Assembly: GCA_009746045.1 (NCBI GenBank)
Contig: RPFO01000348.1
Span: 1,158,301 to 1,222,300 of the forward strand
Direction of reading: 5' to 3'
Source: Mesostigma viride
Lineage: Eukaryota; Streptophyta; Mesostigmatophyceae; Mesostigmatales; Mesostigmataceae
DNA: 64,000 bases
Part shown: piece after piece, positions 20,331-31,905 of the stretch
How positions within the stretch are numbered: the stretch's first letter is position 1
Layout of the letters: every line of letters begins with the position of its first letter
Notes under the pieces: generated by a model
Database searches by the model: none
Told to the model about the DNA's origin: nothing
What the model saw: the letters and a program-made list of their open reading frames with translations, nothing else
Position numbers and translations under genes: made by a program

Positions 20331-21562
20331 AAGAAGCTCTCGATCCGAGGTATAGGCTACCTCGGGTATCATCATCGTAATTGCTAGCATCGAGATCATT
20401 CATACCTACCGACGATGGCCAGCTGCAAAAGAAAAATGTCGACCAACAGACAGGACCTATCGCCGGGAACCCTCAAGGCAATAAGGGCGAGACAGGCTTT
20501 CACCGTTAAGTAAAGTTGTCCACATCGTGCTAAGGAATTTGTGCTAATCTATGAGTACCTATATGGACACTTTGTCGCATTTTTTACATGGCAAATAAGC
20601 GATGTATGTGTCATGTAGGCTGCCATTGGTGCATGCATGCATGCATGGGCCAGCAATGATGGTCAGAGGTACATTGTGCCTATGAGATAACCATCGATTT
20701 GTTGATCAGCAAGTGATTCGATCATTACGTGAGACAACAATATGTTTGGGGGCTAAGCTTCTTACATTGGTCACATGGCCCGCCATAATTGTTTTCTTAT
20801 GTGTTTAAGGTTAGGGCTCTGTTCATGATGACTGAACGTCATGAACGCGCTCTATTCATGACATTGATTAATTGATTTTAATTAGTCTCATGTCCATGTT
20901 GGGGGACCGGGATCTCTGAATTCCCCAAAGAAGATATAGTGGAAGTCACCCCAAGACGTCAATATCCGTCAAGACGTCAATAACTACATGTATGTCCACA
21001 GCTCAGCTAGTAGTATAAAATATGGGCCTCGAGCTACTCTTGCACGCAAGCAATGCCTATCATCAAGGATTAATTAATGCCTATCAACAAGGAGACAATC
21101 ATGCTTGTTAAATTTCCTAGGACCCACAACTGGGGGGTCGTAGTCTTTGACAATGTCCACCTGGGCAACGCTACTAATCCTACATATCCGAGGTCCCATG
21201 TCTGAATAAGAGGGGTTGAGCGGATGACGCCAACAGTGTCTGTGCTCTGCATGTCAGCTAAAATCATATCGCGGAGACAAACATATGGCGGTATGTCCAA
21301 TGTTGGCCACTGCGTCGCCTAACAGGTTCGTTCTTACATGGTCGGCAAGGGCCTGACCATGTAAGAAGATATCTCCCTGGCTGGCCAGTCCACAAGGAAC
21401 CAGCAGGGACCTCATCTGAATCAACCTGATTTATTAACTAACTACTTAATTCATTTATTAAACTCATGCCCCCATTAGGGAGTCAAGGAGCATTAGTTAA
21501 CCCCGATTAATTAATTAATTAATTAATTAATTAATTAATTAATTAATTAATTAATTAATTAA
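20331..21562. other. Non-coding stretch
   Basis: No coding region or element is supported. It contains a (GCAT) run near 20633-20646, a degenerate LINE-tail motif at 21463-21494 and a long (TTAA)n run at 21507-21566 that leads into the first copy of the tail block. Confidence 0.5.
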
Positions 21563-21570
21563 TTAAACAC

Positions 21571-21890
21571 GTGCTCCCGTTGGGGAGTCACGGAGCACCG
21601 AAGTGCTTTTAATCCCTGTGTGTGCACAACAGGAGAAAGGGCAGAGACCCCCAGTCTCCTTCATGCCTAAGGCATGCCACAGCTGCATTCGGGAACGCTA
21701 GCTAAACGGACACGCTAACGATCCGGCAATAGTGTGGGTGCAATAAGACCCATGTGAGCATGGCATAACACTAGGAGCGTGGGCAAGTAATCTCATCATA
21801 GCCAGGACGTAGCATGGCTGTACTAGGACTATACCCCGATTTCTGATTCTCCCGATTTCTGGCCTGCGCTGGTTGTCTCCTTGATACCCC
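21571..21890 (-). repeat. LINE/SINE-like 3' tail block, copy 1
   Basis: Shares about 240 bp with 22558-22800 and 25195-25378. On the minus strand it ends with the hairpin-forming GTGCTCCGTGACTCCCCAAC followed by GGGAGCAC and an (AATT)n tail. Such a stem-loop followed by a simple repeat is the usual 3' end of some LINEs and SINEs. No internal promoter could be confirmed, so a SINE is only possible. Confidence 0.6.
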
Positions 21891-21896
21891 GATCAA

Positions 21897-22534
21897 TGGA
21901 TGGATGGATGGATGGATGGATGGATGGATGGATGGATGGATGGATGGATGGATGGATGGATGGATGGATGGATGGATGGATGGATGGATGGATGGATGGA
22001 TGGATGGATGGATGGATGGATGGATGGATGGATGGATGGATGGATGGATGGATGGATGGATGGATGGATGGATGGATGGATGGATGGATGGATGGATGGA
22101 TGGATGGATGGATGGATGGATGGATGGATGGATGGATGGATGGATGGATGGATGGATGGATGGATGGATGGATGGATGGATGGATGGATGGATGGATGGA
22201 TGGATGGATGGATGGATGGATGGATGGATGGATGGATGGATGGATGGATGGATGGATGGATGGATGGATGGATGGATGGATGGATGGATGGATGGATGGA
22301 TGGATGGATGGATGGATGGATGGATGGATGGATGGATGGATGGATGGATGGATGGATGGATGGATGGATGGATGGATGGATGGATGGATGGATGGATGGA
22401 TGGATGGATGGATGGATGGATGGATGGATGGATGGATGGATGGATGGATGGATGGATGGATGGATGGATGGATGGATGGATGGACGGGATGGATGGATGG
22501 ATGGATGGATGGATGGATGGATGGATGGATGGAT
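21897..22534. repeat. (TGGA)n array 1
   Basis: About 160 near-perfect tetranucleotide copies with a single disruption (GGACGGGATGG) at about 22483. It lies between tail-block copies 1 and 2 and passes directly into (TTAA)n. Open in all three plus frames, but purely low complexity. Confidence 0.98.
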
Positions 22535-22557
22535 TAATTAATTAATTAATTAAACTC

Positions 22558-22860
22558 GTGCTCCCGTTGGGGAGTCACGGAGCACCGAAGTGCTTTTAAT
22601 CCCTGTGTGTGCACTACAGGAGAAAGGGCAGAGACCCCCAGTCTCCTTCATGCCAAAGGCATGCCACAGCTGCAATCGGGCGCGGCTAGCTAAAAGGACA
22701 AGCTAACGATCCGGCAAACTGTGGGTGCAATAAGACCCATGTGAGCATATCATAGCAAGGAGCGTGGGCAAGTAATCTGAACATAGCCAGGGCGTAGCAT
22801 GTACTAGGACTAGGCTAAGGCTATGGCTGCTGGTTGTGTACCGTGCGTTGGCGGCACGTG
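22558..22860 (-). repeat. LINE/SINE-like 3' tail block, copy 2
   Basis: Second copy of the block. It differs from copy 1 by scattered substitutions and small indels and is preceded on the plus strand by (TGGA)n and (TTAA)n, i.e. followed by them on the minus strand, as expected of a retroelement tail. Confidence 0.6.
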
Positions 22861-22949
22861 ACTAGGGGGGTTGGCACAGCTAGGCAACAGTCTAGGCATG
22901 GCTGCCTTAGCGGCAGTGACGCCAATGGTTACAAGCTAGGGCTATTATT

Positions 22950-23257
22950 CTAGCCCGCTGGGGGCGTCCACATCTTGTGGTTGATCATCAGGTCCCCGCC
23001 CCTCCAGTACACCTTGGGCTTCTGGGGGTCCTGCTTATGGCGGAGGTATTCCGGCCACAGGTCGCGTCGCTGCTGTTGCTGAGCGGGGGTGAGGTCGTCA
23101 TCCAGCGTCCAGGTGAGGTCGTGCAACCGCTTGCGACGAGAGAGGAACCGCTGCTTATCCTCAGGGGAGGGGAAGGTGAGTAGGACTGGTGGGGGAGCCG
23201 CCTTGTCCCGTGAGTGGGGAAGGCGGTGGCACCCACGCAGTTCTACCTCACCTACCA
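22950..23257 (-). pseudogene. LINE ORF1 C-terminal fragment
   Basis: 102 residues matching the end of the ORF1 protein at 2028-3395: [40 protein letters not shown], then [10 protein letters not shown]. It is cut off at 23257 where the second TGGA array begins. Confidence 0.75.
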
Positions 23258-23323
23258 TGATGGATGGATGGATGGATGGATGGATGGATGGATGGATGGA
23301 TGGATGGATGGATGGATGGATGG

Positions 23324-23359
<36 letters not shown>

Positions 23360-24021
23360 ATGGATGGATGGATGGATGGATGGATGGATGGATGGATGGA
23401 TGGATGGATGGATGGATGGATGGATGGATGGATGGATGGATGGATGGATGGATGGATGGATGGATGGATGGATGGATGGATGGATGGATGGATGGATGGA
23501 TGGATGGATGGATGGATGGATGGATGGATGGATGGATGGATGGATGGATGGATGGATGGATGGATGGATGGATGGATGGATGGATGGATGGATGGATGGA
23601 TGGATGGATGGATGGATGGATGGATGGATGGATGGATGGATGGATGGATGGATGGATGGATGGACGGGATGGATGGATGGATGGATGGATGGATGGATGG
23701 ATGGATGGATGGATGGATGGATGGATGGATGGATGGATGGATGGATGGATGGATGGATGGATGGATGGATGGATGGATGGATGGATGGATGGATGGATGG
23801 ATGGATGGATGGATGGATGGATGGATGGATGGATGGATGGATGGATGGATGGATGGATGGATGGATGGATGGATGGATGGATGGATGGATGGATGGATGG
23901 ATGGATGGATGGATGGATGGATGGATGGATGGATGGATGGATGGATGGATGGATGGATGGATGGATGGATGGATGGATGGATGGATGGATGGATGGATGG
24001 ATGGATGGATGGATGGATGGA
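23258..24021. repeat. (TGGA)n array 2
   Basis: About 190 copies, with disruptions at about 23330 (GGACGGATGG) and 23663 (GGACGGGATGG). The second is identical to the disruption in array 1, suggesting the arrays derive from one another. The array abuts the ORF1 fragment on its left. Confidence 0.98.
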
Positions 24022-24872
24022 TATCAAAGAGACAACCAGCGCAGGCCAGAAATCGGGAGAATCCGGACCATGGTAGCTCGAGCCTGCCGTTATCTTTTCC
24101 GCGTTTTCGAGTCGTTCAGGATGATGAAGATGAATGGTGATGGAAATGTGTATCCTTGTGCATTGAAATTATGGCTGGCTTACGTGTGGAGCGACTAGAT
24201 GACCTAGACGGTGGGGCCGGAAACAGCATGCTTGATCAGGGCGTGTGTTTCTAGCCTAACTGGCCGGGAGTGTCTAGTGGTGAGCACCATTGCTGCGATC
24301 GCTCTCCCACCATTTACGAGGAAATACCCGCAAATGGAAAACCACTGAAAAGGTCTAGCTAGTCAGTCATCACGTTAGCCATGCCATGATTCCAAACGTC
24401 CAAGAACTGCACACGGTGCAAAGACAAAAAGCCAGAGGACAGCACTTTCAAATGTGCGGCGGGAACCAAAAACCCGCGGATGCCAGAAAACATCATGTTG
24501 CGGCAGCGACGCGACGATGTGGACAACGAATCCAGTGCCAAGCTCGGAACGGCCGCAAAGGAGATCTGGCATCACAGGGTTCAGATGTGCGGAGATACTA
24601 TGCGATCCAGCCGGTCCACGACCTGTTTGTAGAGCTTGTGCCAAGGGGCAGCACCGAACAGATGTGGGTGACGTTGCAAAAAACATCGGACTTGACGGAG
24701 CATAATGGCTCGGTCATAGTCTTTGACCAATAAACGCTGCAAGAGTTCAACAAGAGTCGTGATGAAATCAACACGATAAGAACAAAGACGGGAAAAACGA
24801 TGTAACTGAGAAAGAACAACACCATATTTTGCTGTGTGGGAAAGGATGGATGGATATTCTGATCAGGATGGA
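24022..24872. other. Stretch with one short possible exon
   Basis: No recognised gene. A plus-strand frame at about 24391-24609 encodes SKNCTRCKDKKPEDSTFKC and runs 70 residues to a TAG; the paired cysteines and composition look protein-like, but there is no start and no family match I can name. The remainder, including 24610-24872, shows nothing supportable. Confidence 0.25.
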
Positions 24873-25166
24873 TATGGATGGATGGATGGATGGATGGATG
24901 GATGGATGGATGGATGGATGGATGGATGGATGGATGGATGGATGGATGGATGGATGGATGGATGGATGGATGGATGGATGGATGGATGGATGGATGGATG
25001 GATGGATGGATGGATGGATGGATGGATGGATGGATGGATGGATGGATGGATGGATGGATGGATGGATGGATGGATGGATGGATGGATGGATGGATGGATG
25101 GATGGATGGATGGATGGATGGATGGATGGATGGATGGATGGATGGATGGATGGATGGATGGATGGA
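24873..25166. repeat. (TGGA)n array 3
   Basis: About 73 copies followed by (TTAA)n and tail-block copy 3. A further short array of eight copies lies at 25377-25409, directly after the truncated block. Confidence 0.98.
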
Positions 25167-25194
25167 TTAATTAATTAATTAATTAATTAAACTC

Positions 25195-25378
25195 GTGCTC
25201 CCGTTGGGGAGTCACGGAGCACCGAAGTGCTTTTAATCCCTGTGTGTGCACTACAGGAGAAAGGGCAGAGACCCCCAGTCTCCTTCATGCCAAAGGCATG
25301 CCACAGCTGCAATCGGGCGCGGCTAGCTAAAAGGACAGGCTAACGATCCGGCAAACTGTGGGTGCAATAAGACCCATG
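25195..25378 (-). repeat. LINE/SINE-like 3' tail block, copy 3 (truncated)
   Basis: Nearly identical to copy 2 over about 185 bp, then cut at GACCCAT where a new GATG repeat begins. On the minus strand this is a 5'-truncated element, the usual outcome of target-primed reverse transcription. Confidence 0.6.
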
Positions 25379-25409
25379 ATGGATGGATGGATGGATGGAT
25401 GGATGGATG

Positions 25410-25760
25410 TCAGGCTTGTCTTACATCATGCAGTGGAACTTTGGTGCTGGAGGGTTAATTGTGGCCCGGTCTAGTTTAGCTTCAGTGCTCTCATGTCGGC
25501 CTTCATTTGTAATTATTTGAATGCATGCCCATTGGGCCATGCATAGTGTATATTTTTTATGCATGCACGCCCATTATGTATCGCTGGGCCCATCCCATCA
25601 ATGCTTGTTTATTGCCAGGTCTGGTGTAAGTAAGTTAGTACTTGCGTGTCATGCGCATGGGCATGTTTAGAGTACTATGCTAATCTCTTTAGAAACATAA
25701 TTACACGGAAGTTACAAATCTCATCTGCATCATGCCCCAAGACAAGTGCTACATCAAAGA
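25410..25760. other. Non-coding stretch
   Basis: Nothing supportable: AT-rich sequence with repeated GCATGC and CCCATT motifs and no open frame worth naming. Confidence 0.4.
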
Positions 25761-25769
25761 ATCAAATAA

Positions 25770-26091
25770 AATTATAACATGCCTCCGTTGGGAGATCATG
25801 CAGCACATGCCATATTCCTTGCTGATCTGGGTAGAGGTGGGTCAAGCCGCGACATCGAAATAAGCTAATCTAAGCTATCTAGTCTACAAAATACTAACTA
25901 CACTTCTCCCCAAAGCGCCCCTTCCGCTTTGGGGGAGGGGGCTTACCCACATGGGCTGGCGTGTGAGCCGGGACATTGGTCTTCCACCTCTTCTTGTTCT
26001 GCATAGGAACAGAGAGCGAAGAAATGCGGTGTGGGCACCCCTTCTCGTGGTAATGCGTTACATGTACTCCCCACCGGGCTTTGCTCTTCAT
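25770..26091 (-). pseudogene. LINE ORF2 C-terminus and 3' tail
   Basis: Minus-strand residues KRWKTNVPAHTPAHVGKPPP match TRWKKIVKAHTPDPVGKPPP in the LINE fragment at 51908-52237. Downstream on the minus strand is the tail GTGCTGCATGATCTCCCAAC followed by an AT-rich end at about 25760. A 5'-truncated LINE. Confidence 0.6.
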
Positions 26092-26280
26092 GGGTTCATA
26101 AAGACAACAATTATTCAGTAAGAATTCAATAAATTAGGAACATATATCCGTTGGGAGTCACTGTTACACATATACCTGAAAAGGGGCATATGATTTTAAA
26201 TACATTCTGAGCTACAACCTGCACGTGCATGGGTTTAGTTAACTGGCACCTATACTAGAGGCCTGACATGGGGTGGAGCT

Positions 26281-26754
26281 TCAGTGCTTCCCCGCCTTCT
26301 CCTTCTCCCACACTGGGTGCTCCGCGTCCTTCTTCTCCGGCCCTGCCCATGGGTGCACCGGCCCCGCCTCCTCCTTCTCCTCACGGTACGATTCGCGCTC
26401 CACGCATGGCTGCAGCATCAGTTAGCACGGGCAAGACATAGCAGTAACCGCGCTATGGCTGTTCTAGCACCAGCCTAGCAGACTGCCATGATCACTCAGC
26501 AAACCCACGACAGCTAAACCCTTGGCTGTCACAACCAGTCCATGCATCATTAAGTATGGGTACAGGGAAAGCTTCCCGCATATCCATGGCCATATGGATG
26601 GCAGCAACACAACGACTTGCCCCCTAGCCCCCCGTGCAAACACAAAAACGTGGGTCGTGGCTTCCACGCCCCATCCGCCATGCATGACAGCGCGTACCTT
26701 ACTCGCATTCACACCGGGCTGCATCCCAGCGCCGTTGCTGTCCCCATGTGACAC
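26281..26754 (-). CDS. Candidate small two-exon gene, unknown function
   Basis: Exon 1 (26698-26754) would encode MSHGDSNGAGMQPGVNASK and end at a GTACGC donor. Exon 2 (about 26281-26415) follows a TGCTGCAG acceptor in phase 0 and encodes a charged, Glu/Lys-rich tail (YREEKEEAGPVHPW, AEHPVWEKEKAGKH) ending in TGA. The product would be about 62 residues. The splice match is exact, but the protein is unknown and further 5' exons may exist. Confidence 0.3.
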
Positions 26755-27029
26755 GTCGGCTGATTAAGCAGATACACAGCAGAGTCTGATGTAAACCGCT
26801 AAACCCCAAACCCATGCAGACCACAGTCAAGGACGCGTGCATGTCAAGCCATGCCAATCGTGAACCGTACAGCAATTTACTTTTCAAGCCTGAAGAGGTG
26901 GATAGCAGATAGTAGCCTGGAAGAGGTTACAGGGGCACATGTCCATTAGCGAGCGGAACAACACAGCTCCCACCCTACAAGCGTACCGCACAATGTCCTC
27001 CTGCAATTGTCTGCCGATCTCCCAATCCC

Positions 27030-27121
27030 GCAGACATCTCCACTGCTCTCATGGCGATTGCAAATGCTTCATGCCGCAGACATCTCCACTGCTCTCATGG
27101 CGATTGCAAATGCTTGATGCC
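27030..27121. repeat. Tandem 46-bp duplication
   Basis: GCAGACATCTCCACTGCTCT and the following bases are repeated head to tail (27030-27075 and 27076-27121) with a single difference (TTCATGCC versus TTGATGCC). It lies at the 3' side of the gene candidate at 27132-28314. Confidence 0.9.
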
Positions 27122-27131
27122 GCACCTCTGC

Positions 27132-28314
27132 TTACAGCAGAAAAGCTTCCTCCGGGCGAGGCACCTGACTGGAACCAACACCCATTCTTTGGCTTGACAA
27201 CGTGGCCATGACAGCATCGTGAATCTGCTTCGCCAACGCCCACACATCAGGACCCGCGCCCTGCACCGCCATGGCCACAGGCTGCACCGCTGCAATCGAT
27301 GCAGCATTCACTGCCTGCGCCGCACCATGTACTGCATGCACGAAAGCCAATGCTGGCTCGGTTATCATGGTCTTGCCCGATTCCTGCTGCTTCTTATTCT
27401 TCGATGCGGTCATGCGCACTTTATACCCCTTCCTCTCCAAGCACGCCTTCAGCACCTGGTTCGTGCGGTGCTGAATATGCTTCTGAAGGCGCGCCTTCTA
27501 AACACGAAATGTTGGCAATGTATGATTCCCAAACAGCATGATAGGCACATAATCAGTCCCATTAATTGCTTTGCGGCAGTCAATGCACCAGAAGTCCAGA
27601 ACACCTGTTGAAAAAAGAAGGTTATGCACGCTAGCGATTACCCGCGGCAAGAAGCAATCAACACACCTCGCTAACAACTGCAACCACAATGTAATTCATG
27701 ACGGGCCACTCACCGCTAGCCTGCTCTCCTGCTTCAATGTCTCCCCATTCTCAAGGCCTCCATCGTAAACCTCTCCGTCTTCACCATCGTCATCGTCTTC
27801 CTCTTCCTCCACTCCGACGTATCCGTGCTTCCTTTTCCTAAGATACCTAGGGTTGTTCAAGTCGTATGTGCGGCGTTGGCACACTTCCAACAAAATTTTG
27901 GCCGCCTCTACCCATTACCATTTATTCGTACTATCATAACATATCCAGGCGTTTGAAAATTCATTCCCTCGTTCGAACTTCTACGCCTGGGCGTCCATGA
28001 CGAGGCAGTCACGACGGGACGCAGATGCACAAAAATAAAACAAGGCGACATCCCTTCAATCATTGACCAAAGAACAGAATATGCGCAGAACTTGGATTTC
28101 AACACCACGCACCCATTACCAGCGAGCACGGCTGGCCTGCAACCGCCATCATTTCATAACCAGAAGCCAGGGCCCACACTCCATCCCGTTACCTCATCTT
28201 CCACGCACGGCTTCCGCTGCTTCCCTCTGCTCTTTCGCATTCTCCGCCAGCAACCTCGCCTTCTCCTCGTCCAACAATCCACTAAGAATAAAATCCCCTC
28301 TATTGGACGCCATT
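27132..28314 (-). CDS. Candidate multi-exon gene, unknown function
   Basis: Several minus-strand open pieces look like exons of one gene: 28200-28314 (starts MASNRGDFILSGLLDEEKAR), 27696-27893 (contains RRTYDLNNPRYLRKRKHGYV and an acidic EEEEDDDDGED run), 27498-27689 (contains FWCIDCRKAINGTDYVPIML, with a C-x2-C pair) and 27132-27455 (contains ACLERKGYKVRMTASKNKKQ, then an Ala/Val-rich helical part). Exact splice sites were not resolved and no family is recognised. It could be a transposon-derived DNA-binding protein. Confidence 0.3.
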
Positions 28315-28546
28315 CAGACGAACTTTGCTAGCGTTTTTTCACCGGCCCCAGCACACATATAAATCTATAGCCGCTTACTGACAACGGCCGACAAACGACA
28401 ACTGCTGAATAGGCGAAAAAGGCTGATAACTACATTTTTTTCCGGTGAAATGGGTGTTAGTTTATTTCCATATAACAGTTAAGGTGACCCAGGTATGCCA
28501 AAAATAGCCTGAAATGCCTAGTTTTGCCTAAATTGGGGTGCCCGCA

Positions 28547-31020
28547 TTAATAAGGCGCGCCCTGCGACCAAGGTAGCCATTGTACTGTAGATATATCGTC
28601 ATCCGGCATACGTGTAAAGACCTGGTTCATGCCCATGAGTGCATGGAAGACTTCCAGGGGGCTGGGGGTGTCATTGTTAGGGCCCGGGTCCCATACTTTG
28701 TGTTGTTCCGTCGCCAGGAGCCAGTAACGACGCATAGCCAGGTTCCAAGAGGAGATAAACCGGCGGACCACGGCACCTCTCGTGTACGCGGCACGTAACG
28801 TGAATACGGTCTCGTTGCGAACTTGCCATATGGTGTGAAGCATCGTCGTGCGTAGCCATATCCATGCCATCTGGTTGGCTGTGAGGCTCGCGTCCCGTAA
28901 TCCCGTGATGCCGAAAATAACCGTAGATAGTGTGACGGTGGTGGGGGGAGCTGTAATAGCCATCCACTTGGCCCATATACCCAGCAGCCATTGCCAAACC
29001 CCTGCGAGTTGGCAGTCCAGAAATCTGTGCTCAATTGTTTCATCTGGAAAGTTGCATAAGCACGCCGCCGCGTGGGAGTACCGGTGGTGCAATTGGGAAT
29101 TGACCCCGATGGCCCGATGCATAAGCAGGTGCTGGACGTCGGTGGCCCGTTTGTCAACCAATGGGTGATCAACTGCCAAGGTAATGTTCTTGATCCAGGT
29201 GTAGCCCGGCCACTCGGGGTGCCAGCGCAGGCGACCCGGGTGCATCCTATGATTTTTATGTAGAAGTAGCCGGTATCCCCAGTCTGCCGTGTACTCGAAA
29301 AGGCACTTCGTCATGGGGGTGCCGCCAGATGTGAGGACCCACCCAAATTCTAGCGGGTCTAGAGCAAGCGTGTCCAGTCGCCCCTTGCCAACATGTAGCC
29401 ATGTGGTGTCGCGTATCACTGTGGTGGGGTCCAAGGGTAACATGCACGCCTGTGACAGTGACCACGGGACCACTCGAATGCGGTGACATTGAAATGCTGG
29501 AATGTAGGCGTACGATGTAATCAATTTGCCGAGAAGTCCTTGACCGTCGGGTGTCTCATGGAGCAATTGTATGGTAACGCCCGTCGACGCGACCGCAACG
29601 ATGCAGCCCTTATGTATGGACGTGTCGCGATCCGGGTAATAGCTCACCCATTCCCCGACTTGTAGGGGTTTGCGTGGGGTTGTCATGAGGGTATGCCATC
29701 CTGCGGGAATTGCTTGTAGAAGGTTGTCCCAAGCTGGTCGGCTGGGCATGTTTGCGATCCACGCACTGATTTCCGTGTATGTTAGGAGGCGATATCGGTC
29801 ACCGTCAGCCGCGTATAAATCGATGATTCGCGTAACCGGCGGGTTGGCCGTCAAAAAGCCCTCATATGGGTTGCGGCCGCTTAAAACACCAAACACATTA
29901 TGCTCACTATCGCGCAGCAAATCATTGAAATATAATGGTTGGCGTGCCACCTCTTCCCGCGTGGTAGGGTGAGCAATTCTGTCCGGTTTTAGGTTCTTAT
30001 AACCTTTCCACATACGTGCCCAGTACCATGATAAGCCTTTATACGAAGTGAGCGCACATGTAAGTATTGCTGCCCCAAGTGCCATGATGTACCATTGTTG
30101 TGGGTATAGGTTGTGGCGAAAGCTTCTTGTGCCAACATACAACCAGGGTGTGCGTTTACGCCTATGAAAGCGGTTAGGATCTGTTTGGTGTACACTGACC
30201 ATAAGCGCCACTCCATATTATGTAAGCCCAAGCCTCCTTGAACCCATGGCATATTATAGGACATGTCCCGATCGATCCATCCCGGCACCGTGTGTGTTAT
30301 GATACCCTGCTGTTTCCAAACAAAATTGCTGCCGATTCGTTGGATGATCTTGGTGGTGTACTCGTTAGGTGGGTGACCTTGGCAGTAGTAGAGCACTTTG
30401 GAGAATAACATTTGGTTGGTGATGAGGACCCTGCCCCGTAGGCTGAGACGGGGAACTGCTGCCCATCTTGATGCCGCTTGGAGCATGCCTGTGAGTTTGC
30501 CACTGTGTGTTGTGTTGTCATACAAAAAGGTGGGGTGTTCAGCAAGACGTCCATCCATATTGCAACCGATAGGGCAGTTGTGTAATAGGTGGTGACCGTC
30601 TGGCTGGACCCATGTCACAGGCAGATTAGGGAGTGATAAGCGGGGGGAGGATCCTCTCCCGATGTGCAGCCCCGTGGACTTTTGCACGTTACACCGCTGT
30701 TGAGAGGCCATAGAGTATGTCGTGATATTCTCCATGATAGCATGCACATCGGTAGTGGAGGTACAGACATTAGTGGTGTCATCAACATAAGCAGTTTGGA
30801 ACAAACCTCGCGGTTTACCTTGGATGGGGAAGCCCCTGATCCTGTTGTCGCGAGCGTGCAAAAAGAACAGCCCGGCATGCGCAAGAAGAAACAGGAGCGG
30901 GGACATGCAGTCGCCTTGTGGGAGTGACCTAGAGCTAGTGCCTGTGCGTGAGAAGTGCCCGTTTAGGAGTAGGGTCCATGAGAGCGATTTAATCATACCG
31001 ATGGTGACATGCGTGAAATA
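28547..31020 (-). pseudogene. LINE ORF2: reverse transcriptase and C-terminal zf-RVT region
   Basis: Two overlapping frames shifted near 30,000-30,210. The upstream part (to 31020) carries RT motifs: SLPQGDCMSPLLFLLAHAG (motif 4 region) and FQTAYVDDTTNVC (catalytic Y-x-D-D), then the thumb. The downstream part (28547-30211, 554 residues) carries VQHLLMHRAIGV and CLCNFPDETIEHRFLDC, a zf-RVT-like C-x-C ... H ... C motif, and ends WLPWSQGAPY like the 17.9-kb copy. The endonuclease is missing; at 31020 it joins an ORF1 N-terminal half directly. The catalytic residues are intact but the frame is broken. Confidence 0.85.
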
Positions 31021-31905
31021 CGTCCGCCCAGGTGGTGATGGGAGGAGCATCGCCGGCCAGGCCAGCCGGGGCTGGCTTGGCGGCAATGTCCTTCACCGCC
31101 TGGGCGGTGAGGCCTGCGGTGTTCTGCAGGACCTCGATAGCGATGGCGTTGTCCTTAAGACGCTGGGCGATGTCGCGGAGCTGGGCGGTGATGGCGTCAG
31201 AGGTGGGGGTGGTGGCGGTGGAGGAGGCGAGGAGGCTGGAAGTGGCGGTGGAGATGGTGGGGAGCTCAGCAGCCAGCGTGCCGCACATTGCCGCCACATC
31301 TGCGGCTAGGGGCGTCACGTGCTGTGAGATGGTTTCTTGGAGGTGGAGGAGGAAGGTGGATTCGGTCAAGGGGGAGGGGGTCCAGAGGTCCGTGACAGAG
31401 CGCGCTGAAGGATGGAAAAGAGGGCGGCGAGCTGAAGACCGGGGGCGAGACCAGCGGCCGCCAGGTTCTCAGCATGAGGTTCTCAGTTGTCGGGGAGTAA
31501 ACCGGCCGTCAGGTCCAGTGCGAAGGCGGCAATGGCTTTGAAGGCGCTGGCACAGGTCGAAAATGGAGGCGTATGACCCATAAAACACGAGCTCCAGTAT
31601 CTTGATGGGTGGCATGTCGAAAAAGCTGGGTCTGGCATCGTCGAAGGTGGAAAATAACCCGTCAACGTCAAAGTCGCGCTCAGCTAGACCAGCTCGGTTC
31701 GGTTGGGCGGCTGCGTTTTGGCTCAGGCGAGGCTGAGGGCGAGGCAGGAAGCCCGGGAGGGTGCTGGACGACCACCAGTGCGCGACTAGTGTCATCACTG
31801 CCTGCCGGACCTGAGGGCGAAGCTGCAGCCGGAGCTGCAGACGTATTTTCATTGCCGAGCGCAGCCGCCGGCCAGGCTGCATTGCGTCGATAAGCGTTTG
31901 CTCAT
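31021..31905 (-). pseudogene. LINE ORF1 N-terminal part (truncated, frameshifted)
   Basis: Homologous to residues ~1-280 of the 2028-3395 ORF1: the start region (MSKR..., shifted after about 18 codons), a FFDMPPIKILELVFYGSYAS domain, and RDIAQRLKDNAIAIEVLQNT up to PPITTWAD, where it is fused to the RT part of ORF2. The coiled-coil end and RRM are absent. Confidence 0.75.

Noticed and set aside
24386-24733. 115-codon plus-strand frame between TGGA arrays
   Set aside because: An overlapping frame with paired cysteines is equally open; neither has a start, family or splice evidence.
21881-25178. Long frames of M-D-G-W or H-P-S-I repeats
   Set aside because: Pure translation of the TGGA tetranucleotide arrays in several frames and both strands; no start context or flanking coding sequence.
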